A stretch of 64,000 nucleotides of DNA from JAIPJO01 sp035269015 (lineage in GTDB: Bacteria; Patescibacteriota; Patescibacteriia; Patescibacteriales; UBA12465). The notes beneath the pieces are model-generated. The model searched no databases. It saw nothing but the letters and a program-made list of their open reading frames with translations, and was not told the DNA's origin. This document shows positions 7,879-14,718 of the stretch, one piece after another. Where the stretch lies: contig DATFJU010000031.1 of NCBI GenBank assembly GCA_035269015.1, positions 1-64,000 on the forward strand, read 5' to 3'. Position numbers and translations under genes: made by a program. The first letter of the stretch is position 1. Every line of letters begins with the position of its first letter.

Positions 7879-7960
7879 TATTCTTATCAATATTATCAGT
7901 TCTATAATAATTCAAATATTTTTGAACTTCTTTAGGATGTTTTTGTGTTAAATAGAAATA

Positions 7961-8374
7961 TTATTTTAAACCATTAGCATGAAAATAATCAGTATAATCT
8001 TTATCAGCATGATTTATATGCCATACCCACCAATCGTGTAAAAAGTTACTTATTGCAAAAAGAGTTTTGGCGCTGTTATCATTTTCATAAGATTTTTTAA
8101 GTTCCTCTACTTTTTGACGATAACTATTGTGCAATTCAATATGTTGATCTTTTTTTGGGTAACTGTATAAATTAAAATAATGCTCTTCTGTACCAAAGTG
8201 TTCGTCTGCATAATTTATTAGTTCTTTAAAAATTGGATTAACATCAGTATTATCAAATTTATTATCAGTATAAAGTAAAGACAGTTTATTTATTAAACTA
8301 ATTAAACGTTGATGTTATTTATCTAATTCCTCAACACCAACTGAGTAATCTTTATTCCAATGAATAATTTGCAT
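7961..8374 (-). pseudogene. bacteriohemerythrin interrupted by a stop codon
   Basis: From the ATG at 8374 the sequence reads MQIIHWNKDYSVGVEELDK, then TAA, then HQRLISLINKLSLLYTDNK onward in the same frame to the TAA at 7961. All hemerythrin diiron-site signatures remain: W/VG/D..H at the start, HFGTEEH in the middle, HIELHNSY, and WWVWHINHADKDY near the end. Only codon 20 (expected Gln, CAA to TAA) is broken. The frame even stays open past the normal stop for ~35 more codons (YFYLTQKHPKEVQKYL). Hemerythrins bind O2 through a diiron centre, for sensing or scavenging. A promoter-like TATAAT lies upstream and a terminator downstream. It is either a recent pseudogene or a readthrough case. Confidence 0.85.
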
Positions 8375-8440
8375 ATTTTTATATTAAATTATAATTATAA
8401 TATATAAATATTATAGCATAAAAATTAATTTAAACAAATT

Positions 8441-8477
8441 AAAAACCCTGAAACTATTTTAGTTTCAGGGATTTTTT
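8441..8477. terminator. bidirectional intrinsic terminator
   Basis: Perfect 10-bp stem CCCTGAAACT / AGTTTCAGGG (8446-8455 and 8461-8470) with A5 on the left and T7 on the right, so it can act on both strands. The stop codon of the 44-aa ORF (8477-8479) begins inside its T tract. It is nearly identical to the hairpin at 2112-2141. Confidence 0.8.
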
Positions 8478-8611
8478 TACTCTTTTTTGCTTGCCTTGTA
8501 TTCTTCAGCGACTAACTTATCTAGCTCCTCTGGAGAAAGTTTTTCATTTTCAGGATCAAACGTTAAACGCATTCTAATCATTTCAATTTCAAAATCATCT
8601 GATTCATTCAT
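8477..8611 (-). CDS. small acidic hypothetical protein (44 aa)
   Basis: A 44-residue ORF starting MNESDDFEIEMIRMRL and ending in a Lys-rich tail (EYKASKKE). It is acidic and helical, with no known family. A consensus promoter 46 nt upstream and a perfect terminator abutting the stop argue that it is a real gene. A degraded relative lies just upstream at ~8689-8824. Confidence 0.6.
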   Translation of the reverse strand: MNESDDFEIEMIRMRLTFDPENEKLSPEELDKLVAEEYKASKKE

Positions 8612-8656
8612 AATTATAGAGTTTAAAAGGTTCAATTATTCAATTTAACTATAAAT

Positions 8657-8685
8657 AATATATCACACAATGTACCTTTTGTCAA
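8657..8685 (-). promoter_or_regulatory. sigma70-type promoter of the 44-aa gene
   Basis: TTGACA (complement of 8680-8685), 17-nt spacer, TATATT (complement of 8657-8662). Confidence 0.7.
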
Positions 8686-8688
8686 CAT

Positions 8689-8824
8689 ATGTGGCATTGC
8701 AGCGAAGGGTTTATACTCACTAACTCCTCTTTGTCATTTTCTTCTAGACAATAGGGTATATTTAAACGATATTCTATATTATTTTAACTATAAACAATAT
8801 ACCACTGCATCATGTTTTGCTCAA
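8689..8824 (-). pseudogene. degraded duplicate of the 44-aa gene with its promoter
   Basis: The promoter-proximal sequence of the 44-aa gene is repeated here: TTGAGC (complement of 8819-8824), 17 nt and TATATT (complement of 8796-8801), followed by the same TTTATAGTTAAA leader. Behind it lies an open stretch that reads EYRLNIPYCLEENDKEELVS without a start codon, reminiscent of the RLTFDPENEKLSPEEL part of the 44-aa protein. I read this as a decayed tandem copy; the similarity is weak. Confidence 0.35.
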
Positions 8825-8873
8825 TACTTTCCAGGCTTTACTCTACTCCAAAGTGTAGTATTAAATTTATTAA

Positions 8874-8901
8874 CAAAAAATAGTCTAAAATTAGACTATT
8901 T
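8874..8901 (-). terminator. terminator of the displaced tRNA-Asn 3' end
   Basis: Perfect 10-bp stem AATAGTCTAA / TTAGACTATT followed on the minus strand by T6. It sits ~10 nt downstream of the tRNA-Asn 3'-end fragment, and a similar hairpin follows the decayed tRNA copy at 10568-10589. Confidence 0.75.
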
Positions 8902-8907
8902 CTATGA

Positions 8908-8931
8908 TTTGCTCCCGGGGTCGGATTCGAA
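8908..8931 (-). repeat. att-like direct repeat: displaced 3' end of tRNA-Asn
   Basis: Twenty-four nucleotides (8908-8931) are identical to 17569-17592, which is the 3' acceptor and T-arm end of the intact tRNA-Asn plus 4 nt. The copy here has no 5' half of the tRNA but keeps a terminator. This is the expected left junction of an element integrated in the 3' end of tRNA-Asn. The 8932-9108 gap holds only A/T-rich repeats around TATTAGCTAATATT and no gene. Confidence 0.75.
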
Positions 8932-9108
8932 GGCAAAATCACTACTTTTATTTTATAGCTAATATTAGACAAAATATGCTAGTATTAGCTAATATTTTAA
9001 GGAAGGTAAGTGATCAGAATTAGTCAGTTTTAATCATCTTTTATCACTTTTCAGTCACAATAGCGTCACACATTTTGATGCTTAGTAATACAAGGAAAAG
9101 TGATGAAA

Positions 9109-9648
9109 TTATTTACTACAATCTTTTAGATAATTATAAATCATATCAAAACTTTCAAAACTATTTGCCCACTCTTTCTTATTGTTGTTTAGGTTGCTTA
9201 ATATATTCTTTGCACTCACCCATTCAACTTTTTGTATCTCTCCATCTTCAAACCTTAATTTAGATATATCTTCATCTACTTGATAGTAAAATGTATAAGT
9301 AAACTCATTGTTGGGATATTTATTCCTTTTTCTAACAGGTCCTTTGATAAAATCACTAAAATCTGTATTTAAACCTATTTCTTCTTTAAACTCTTCTACA
9401 AGAGCTTCCTCAACACTCTCTCCTGCTTGCAAGTGGCCACCAAATCTTGTATCCCACATATTAGGGCATAAATCTTTATCTTTAAATCTTAAATGACATA
9501 AGAAATAATAGTCATTATCTTTTATCATAAAATAATAAATATGAACTGTTCTATGCCATAAACCTGAGCTATGTACTTCACTTCTTGGTTTCTTTTCACC
9601 TATTGGTTTATTATTTTCATCAACAATATCTAAATATTCTTCTTTCAT
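9109..9648 (-). CDS. Nudix hydrolase, isopentenyl-diphosphate-isomerase-like subfamily
   Basis: A 179-aa protein, full length for the Idi-like Nudix group (EYLDIVDENNKPIGEKKPRSEVHSSG... type N-terminus). The Nudix box lies at ~72-94 (GHLQAGES...EEFKEEIGL). The usual Arg of the REUxEE core is Glu here, while the metal-binding Glu residues are kept. Family members hydrolyse nucleoside-diphosphate-X compounds; the substrate cannot be read from sequence. The gene ends inside the tRNA-flanked island and lies 3 nt behind the alpha/beta hydrolase gene, so the two form an operon. A 13-nt sequence (CAATAGCGTCACA) occurs on both sides of this pair (near 9058 and 10521). Confidence 0.85.
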   Translation of the reverse strand: MKEEYLDIVDENNKPIGEKKPRSEVHSSGLWHRTVHIYYFMIKDNDYYFLCHLRFKDKDLCPNMWDTRFGGHLQAGESVEEALVEEFKEEIGLNTDFSDFIKGPVRKRNKYPNNEFTYTFYYQVDEDISKLRFEDGEIQKVEWVSAKNILSNLNNNKKEWANSFESFDMIYNYLKDCSK

Positions 9649-9651
9649 AGA

Positions 9652-10428
9652 TTATTTATTATATTTATCTATCCACTTTAATAATATTCCTTTTATTTCT
9701 TGTAAGTGGTTCTTATCTCTAAAAGTATGTGGAGCATCTTTTATTACATGCAATTCTTTTTTATTACCAGAAATATCTTTAAATAATATTTCTTGATGTT
9801 TAACTGGAGTGCTAGTATCTTTTTCACCAACAATAATTAAAACTGGCATAGTTAACTTATCCGCTTTTGGTAGTAAATCATATCTTTGCCTATCTAAAAA
9901 TTCATTATATTTCAATTTTTTAACTACTCCTGGCATTGAGACACTGGGTTTTTCTTTGTAACCCGTCTTTTTCCATTTAGCTAACTCTATTGGATTATAA
10001 TTTTCTTTAGATAGTTTTCCAGATACTACGGGAGAGATTGGTGCTACTGCCCTTACCTTGTCAGGATAGTTCTCTGCATACATAGCTACTGAAATTCCAC
10101 CTAAGCTATGACCAACTAACCAAAATGGTTCTTGATAAAAATCTTGAGTACTAGTCCACTTTATTACATCTTCCAGATCTTCATAATAGTTAGTTAAAGT
10201 AGCATCCTCATAATTTCCATCACTTTCTCCAAAAGTATTAGTAGTATCAAATCTAACTACAGTAAACCCTTTTTCCTTAAAAGCTTCTGCAAAAATTTCT
10301 AAATGAGGCTGTTCTTTAAAACCGCCTAAACCATGCATAATAAAAATTAAACCTTTTTGCTTTTGAGCTTTTTCTATTATTACACTAACTTTTTGATTCT
10401 TTCTGTTTTTAATAAATATTTTTTTCAT
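9652..10428 (-). CDS. alpha/beta hydrolase (serine esterase/lipase-like)
   Basis: A 258-aa cytosolic protein with the complete catalytic set: oxyanion HGLGG (~32-36), nucleophile elbow GHSLGG (Ser ~108), Asp in GEKDTS (~204) and His in DAPHTF (~234). It belongs to the BAAT/BD-FAE-like group (COG1073-type). The substrate is unknown, but small esters are likely. It is co-transcribed with the Nudix gene and its start is the first ATG, with no strong SD. Both lie in the tRNA-Asn-flanked island and are cargo-type genes. Confidence 0.85.
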   Translation of the reverse strand: MKKIFIKNRKNQKVSVIIEKAQKQKGLIFIMHGLGGFKEQPHLEIFAEAFKEKGFTVVRFDTTNTFGESDGNYEDATLTNYYEDLEDVIKWTSTQDFYQEPFWLVGHSLGGISVAMYAENYPDKVRAVAPISPVVSGKLSKENYNPIELAKWKKTGYKEKPSVSMPGVVKKLKYNEFLDRQRYDLLPKADKLTMPVLIIVGEKDTSTPVKHQEILFKDISGNKKELHVIKDAPHTFRDKNHLQEIKGILLKWIDKYNK

Positions 10429-10567
10429 ATTTAAAGTTTATCACACTAAAAACTATAATAAAAGAAACGGGATAAAATTCAGATAGAAATATTAACTCTA
10501 AAAAACCCTATAAATACAACGCAATAGCGTCACAAAGTGTGTCATTTTAAATGTTAATATACTAAAA

Positions 10568-10786
10568 AATAGACTAATATTAGCCTATTTTTATGATTTG
10601 CTCCCGAGGTCGAACTCGACCTTCCTTAAAAAATCAAGGCTTGGCTGCTCATTACCATGTCAATAAAACTTAGGCTTCCAGACAATTCACCTTGTTTTTC
10701 ATTCCTCAATTACTTGAAGAAGCTGCGTAATTTTCTTATATCTTTTGTGTTCACAGCCAACTGTGCTATCGCTGCGCCACCCGGGA
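10568..10786 (-). pseudogene. decayed third copy of tRNA-Asn with insertion
   Basis: The terminator-like hairpin (10568-10589), the tRNA 3' end (10597-10619, several changes) and the 5' half from the acceptor stem through the anticodon loop (10752-10786) are recognisable. About 115-130 nt of unrelated sequence separates the T arm from the anticodon arm. The anticodon loop now reads CTGTGAA instead of CTGTTAA. The 5' flank to ~10850, including an ATTGCTTT/AAAGCAAT hairpin, matches the flank of the intact tRNA (17645-17700). It cannot fold as a tRNA. Confidence 0.75.
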
Positions 10787-10895
10787 ATATTCAATTATAA
10801 AATTGCTTTTAAAAAGCAATCAATTATATATTAATGTGATATCATATCTCTATCAATAAAAAATCGTGTCAAATCATTTAATCATGACACCGAAA

Positions 10896-12119
10896 CTATA
10901 GTTGATGAATCATATAATATGACACCATAGAAGATGTTAAGTTAGGGCTCACTTCGACCTCAGGTGAGCCTTTTTTATTTTTGTAAACTACATATAATTT
11001 TTTCACTTTCTGATCTATTTTTCTCTTAAGTTCAGCTGGATTTAAACTGTCATATATTTCTTTTAATTCTTCTTTGGTTTTGCTATCAACTTTTTTAGAT
11101 TCCATTATTCTCTGATATGGTGTTTTAGGTGTGTCATATTTTCTGTGACTTTTACCTTTCACCTTAGTTTTCTCTTTTAACTTCATTACTGGTTGAAAGA
11201 AGTTTTTATATAACCTCAATTCATTACGATATAAGTCATTAATTATCTTCTGTTCTTCTTCTGTATCAAAGCGAAGATATCCTAAGGGTCTACGTATGTG
11301 AGTGGAGTTTTTCTGTTCTATAAAACAATTATCATTTTTCTTATAGAGACGAGAACGAGATAGTTCAATATTTTCTTCTTGAGCATATTTATATATATGC
11401 CAGTTTAAGATATTGCTACCATTATCAGGATGCATACCTGCCCAGTCTATAGGAGATCTCTCTCTACAGTTTTTCATACCCTGCAGTGCTCTTTGTTGCC
11501 CTTTACCCATTACAGCTTCTCCTTCCCACCAGAAAAAGTAAATATCTATAGCAGCTAGGCTATTAATATAATCACCAGCTACACTAGCTCCACAATGCTC
11601 AACACAGTCTATTTGTGTATTTCCAGGCTTCCTGTCTTGTTCTAGTGAGTTTTTAACTGGGACTTCTGAGAGTAGTGTAGACTGTTTCTTTTTACCATAC
11701 TTGAAATTAAGTTTTAGAACTTCTTTTTCATGTTTTAGCTTCCTGTCTATAGTAGCTGGTGACATGGTCTTTAGTTTTTTAATAATCTCATCAGAACATG
11801 TAATCTCTTTAAATCTAACCAGTCTATCTAGCTCATCATCTAATGAGGTTTTTAGTCTTTGTCCACAAGAATGATCAAAGATGTCCCAGACTTTAACTAA
11901 ATTAGCTACTACCTCTTTATTATACTTGCAAGAACGCTTTTTACGTTCATGTGCTTCTTTAGTTTTTACTTTATAGCGAAATTTCTTAATAGCATACTTT
12001 CTATCTTCTTTTATTCGTTTACAGTATTCATTTAAGATAGCAGTCTTACCCTTTCTATCTGCTTTAAAGTATTCTTTCCTTAGTGTGTTCATATATTGTT
12101 TTTTAGCTTCATAATTCAT
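10896..12119 (-). CDS. IS transposase, integrase-core DDE family
   Basis: A 407-aa protein from the ATG at 12119 (an upstream TTG would add 11 residues but lies near the IS end). The N-terminal helical DNA-binding region is basic (~1-110). The rve-type catalytic core has D in QIDCVEHCG (~167), D in MHPDNGSN and E in NDNCFIEQKNST, which gives the D-D-E triad with the HxDNGS and K-NDN-x-EQKN phrasing of IS481/IS1202-like transposases. The C-terminal tail is Lys-rich. The gene looks intact and could be active. Its 3' end runs into the left inverted repeat and its coding sequence contains a plus-strand terminator hairpin. Confidence 0.88.
   Translation of the reverse strand: MNYEAKKQYMNTLRKEYFKADRKGKTAILNEYCKRIKEDRKYAIKKFRYKVKTKEAHERKKRSCKYNKEVVANLVKVWDIFDHSCGQRLKTSLDDELDRLVRFKEITCSDEIIKKLKTMSPATIDRKLKHEKEVLKLNFKYGKKKQSTLLSEVPVKNSLEQDRKPGNTQIDCVEHCGASVAGDYINSLAAIDIYFFWWEGEAVMGKGQQRALQGMKNCRERSPIDWAGMHPDNGSNILNWHIYKYAQEENIELSRSRLYKKNDNCFIEQKNSTHIRRPLGYLRFDTEEEQKIINDLYRNELRLYKNFFQPVMKLKEKTKVKGKSHRKYDTPKTPYQRIMESKKVDSKTKEELKEIYDSLNPAELKRKIDQKVKKLYVVYKNKKGSPEVEVSPNLTSSMVSYYMIHQL
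10946..10976 (+). terminator. inward-facing terminator inside the IS
   Basis: Stem GGCTCAC / GTGAGCC followed by T6 on the plus strand, inside the 3' part of the transposase gene. It would stop transcription entering the IS from the left, a common self-protection device of insertion sequences. Confidence 0.65.
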
Positions 12120-12239
12120 AGTATTTAGATTGTTAATTACAATTATATACAATCTAAACTTACCATGAACTTCGGTGTCATACTAAATGATTTAACAGGG
12201 TACCCTTCGGTGTCATTTTAGATGATTTAATGCAAAATA

Positions 12240-12267
12240 TTGACAAATACCCTAGGGGGTATATAAT
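12240..12267 (+). promoter_or_regulatory. promoter with CsoR-family-like operator in the spacer
   Basis: TTGACA (12240-12245), 16-nt spacer and TATAAT (12262-12267). The spacer and edge of the -10 form the near-palindrome ATACCCTAGGGGGTAT (12247-12262), which resembles the operators of CsoR/CstR-type (copper or persulfide) repressors. No CsoR-like gene is in the window. It drives the ASCH-AroE gene. Confidence 0.65.
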
Positions 12268-12331
12268 AATATAATGTATTTTTTAAAAATAAATACTTAT
12301 AAAATAAATAGTTCATTTAAAATAAATAAAT

Positions 12332-13771
12332 ATGACAAAATTATCTTTAAATCCTAATGAAATGGCTATACGCAAAATATACTGGCCTTTAGTCATAAAA
12401 GAACAAATTACCGCTTTTTTTCGTCCTGGAGTAAGATTGTGTACTGATTATCGTGGCTATTGTGAAAAGCAAACAATCACATTAAAATGTATCAAACAAT
12501 TAGGTTCTGATCAATTAGGAATACCACCACAATTTTCTGAATCCAAACAAATTAAAGTTATAATTAATCGCATTTACAGTAAAAAAATTGGCGAACTAAC
12601 TAAAAATGATTTTCAAGGATCTAGTCCTGATATACAAAGTATCACTAATCTTAAATTTCATTTAGGGTTAATCTATAACTTAGATCTTAATGAATTAACA
12701 GATGAATCATATGTAACAATAATAAAAATTAATTATAAAAAAATAGATTCTATGATAACTAATAAAATGCGTTTAGAAAATTTAGTGCAAAATGGTATAT
12801 GGACAATTGCTAAACAACCACCAGCTAATCCACATAATTTTCAATCTGAAGAATTAATGGTAACACTTATAAACCATGATTACCCAGCCAGAACTCCACT
12901 TTTATGGAATAGTGCCTTTAATTATTTTCAAATTCCTGCTAAAAATTTAGTTTTAGTACCTAATCAAACAAATTTAAAAAAAGAGGATTTGAAATGGACT
13001 CTTAATGTATATCGTGATGATACACGTTTTATAGCCGGTGGCTTTGGCGTTGGCTTTAAAGATGAATCAATGGAATTATTTGATATATTAGATGATAGTG
13101 CTGCAAATGTTGGCGCCGCTAATTTTGTTTATAAAAACAAACAAAAACAATTAGTTGGCTATAATACTGACGGTAATGGTTTTGTTAAAGGATTACAAGA
13201 AAATTTTCCTATTTTTAAAAACCTAGTTGGTAAAAAAGCATTACTACTTGGTTCTGGTGGTACAGCTAATGCAATTAGCTTTGCTTTAGCAAAAGAAGGT
13301 GCGAATTTAATTATTGCTAATCGCACAAAATCAAAAGCTATAGCATTAGCTAAAGAAATAAATAATTTTTATCATCTAACTGGAAATACTGAAGCTATTG
13401 GTTGTGGTGAAAAAGAAATTGAACAATACCTGAAAACAATTGATTTGATAGTAAATGCTAGCGTTAAGGGTGCTGAAGGTCAATGGCTCAACTATTCTTC
13501 TTTAGCAAGTACTGAATTTGGTTTAAATCATAATTTAAAACAAAGTCAAACTTGGTTAAAATTACTACCAAACAATTGTGTAATAGCTGATATTGTATTG
13601 CGTTTAGACGATACACCATTGATTGCGCAGGCTAAAAAAATCGGGCTTCAAACTTTAAATGGTTTGCCTATGGTGATAAGTCAAGCAGCTCTAGCATTCA
13701 CTTTATCTTATGGTCAAAAATTAGACATAAAATTTAGTAATGTTTATTCAGTAATGAAAAAAGTTATATAA
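12332..13771 (+). CDS. ASCH-like domain fused to shikimate dehydrogenase-like domain
   Basis: A 479-aa two-domain protein. Residues ~1-137 look like an ASCH/PUA-like RNA-binding module (PLVIKEQITAFFRPGVRL ... KKIGELTKNDFQGSSPD). Residues ~165-479 are an AroE-type shikimate/quinate 5-dehydrogenase with the catalytic Lys in GFGVGFK (~243), Asp in GYNTDGNG (~280), the NADP-binding loop GSGGTA (~307-312) and NRT (~330-332). AroE reduces 3-dehydroshikimate. The substrate-binding N-terminal Ser motif of AroE is not clear here, and no other shikimate-pathway gene is present. The promoter carries a CsoR-like palindrome. The gene stands alone on the plus strand, between an IS and the minus-strand ATPase cluster, with its own terminator. 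Confidence 0.78.
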   Translation: MTKLSLNPNEMAIRKIYWPLVIKEQITAFFRPGVRLCTDYRGYCEKQTITLKCIKQLGSDQLGIPPQFSESKQIKVIINRIYSKKIGELTKNDFQGSSPDIQSITNLKFHLGLIYNLDLNELTDESYVTIIKINYKKIDSMITNKMRLENLVQNGIWTIAKQPPANPHNFQSEELMVTLINHDYPARTPLLWNSAFNYFQIPAKNLVLVPNQTNLKKEDLKWTLNVYRDDTRFIAGGFGVGFKDESMELFDILDDSAANVGAANFVYKNKQKQLVGYNTDGNGFVKGLQENFPIFKNLVGKKALLLGSGGTANAISFALAKEGANLIIANRTKSKAIALAKEINNFYHLTGNTEAIGCGEKEIEQYLKTIDLIVNASVKGAEGQWLNYSSLASTEFGLNHNLKQSQTWLKLLPNNCVIADIVLRLDDTPLIAQAKKIGLQTLNGLPMVISQAALAFTLSYGQKLDIKFSNVYSVMKKVI

Positions 13772-13774
13772 AAT

Positions 13775-13804
13775 AAAGCTGAGTTAAAAACTCAGCTTTT
13801 TTTT
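13775..13804 (+). terminator. intrinsic terminator
   Basis: Stem AAAGCTGAG / CTCAGCTTT plus a long T tract directly after the ASCH-AroE stop. The A-rich left side lets it also serve the minus-strand gene ending at 13819. Confidence 0.85.
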
Positions 13805-13818
13805 GTAAAATTATAATT

Positions 13819-14718
13819 TTAATATATAGTTTTTTTGTTTTTAATCTCCAGTTTTATCTGACTGATTATTGATTTAAACATTTTCTGATAATTTGGATTA
13901 ATTTCTGCAATTGGTTTCATTTTAATCATCGCTTCAACAAAACTTTTACTAAAAGGAATTTTTGCAATAATCGAAATATTTTTATTTTTAGCAAATTCTT
14001 CTATTTTTTTAACAAAAGATCTATTCAAATCACTTTTATTAATAATAATACCATAAGAAATATTAAAATGTTCCACTACTTCCAGAACTCTCTGTAAAGC
14101 TCGAAAAGCTGTTGGGGTGGGTTCGGTTACCGCTAAAATGTAATCACTACCTCGAACAGAAGCAATTACCGGGCAACCAATTCCTGGAGCAGAATCAATA
14201 ATTAAATATTCTGCTTTCTGTCTTTCTGCTTTTTGTCTCGCTCTTTCTTTGACAACAGTTACTACTTTACCACTCCCAGATTCACCCATTTCTAATTGAC
14301 CAGAAATAATAGGAAAGCCATATTTAGTTTGACCTTCTCCAATAATTGCATTTTCAACTTTTCTTATCTCTATACCCTTCGGGCACAAAATTTTACAAAC
14401 ACCACAACCCTCACATAAAAATTCATTTATTTCTGGTAATTGTTTCTTTTTATTCCAGGAAATTGCGGAAAAAGCACAATTCTTCACAATATTTTTACAT
14501 TCTTTAGCATTTTTATTTACGAAGGCCTTTGAATTTGTAGAAATTCTTTCATTTTTTCTTAATTTTTTAAGACCAAAAAGCAAAGCTAAATTAGCAGCAT
14601 CCACATCACAATCCGCCGCAACAATCTTACTTTCTTGCGCTAAAGAAAAAGCTAAAGAAGCAGAAATACTACTTTTTCCTACACCTCCCTTACCTGATAA
14701 AATTGTAATTGTTTTCAT
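13819..14718 (-). CDS. MinD/Mrp-like P-loop ATPase with ferredoxin insertion
   Basis: A 299-aa protein. The deviant Walker A KGGVGKS lies at ~10-16, a DxD switch at ~38-40, and a ferredoxin insert at ~65-120. Its second cluster motif is complete (CEGCGVCKILCPKG) and its first is degraded (only two Cys, in ECKNIVKNCAFSAI). Switch motif DSAPGIGCPV lies at ~174. This is the MinD-superfamily type containing inserted ferredoxin (COG1149) found next to NifX/NafY-like genes in anaerobes, for example in the orange-protein (ORP) gene clusters. It presumably couples ATP hydrolysis to handling of a metal-sulfur cluster. It overlaps the next gene by 4 nt and is the last gene of the cluster. Confidence 0.9.
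   Translation of the reverse strand: MKTITILSGKGGVGKSSISASLAFSLAQESKIVAADCDVDAANLALLFGLKKLRKNERISTNSKAFVNKNAKECKNIVKNCAFSAISWNKKKQLPEINEFLCEGCGVCKILCPKGIEIRKVENAIIGEGQTKYGFPIISGQLEMGESGSGKVVTVVKERARQKAERQKAEYLIIDSAPGIGCPVIASVRGSDYILAVTEPTPTAFRALQRVLEVVEHFNISYGIIINKSDLNRSFVKKIEEFAKNKNISIIAKIPFSKSFVEAMIKMKPIAEINPNYQKMFKSIISQIKLEIKNKKTIY

Larger units (their letters stand above)
10867..12234 (-). mobile_element. insertion sequence with DDE (rve-type) transposase
   Basis: The ends carry inverted copies of a motif like AATCATNTANNATGACACC, and each end has it twice (about 10871-10891 and 10907-10926 on the left; 12167-12190 and 12210-12230 on the right). The terminal bases match as TG. The boundaries given are my best reading from end-to-end alignment. 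I find no convincing target-site duplication. The element lies between the decayed tRNA-Asn copy and the promoter of the ASCH-AroE gene, whose -35 begins 6 nt outside its right end. Confidence 0.7.

Noticed and set aside
2149..8374. Stop-codon reassignment (TAA as Gln) suggested by the two interrupted genes
   Set aside because: All other genes in the window end in normal stops, many of them TAA, and the deoxyribosyltransferase-like gene also has a frameshift. Decay is simpler.
10599..10786. tRNA with a self-splicing intron
   Set aside because: The insert is only ~120 nt, too short for a group I intron core, and the tRNA halves themselves have lost base pairs.
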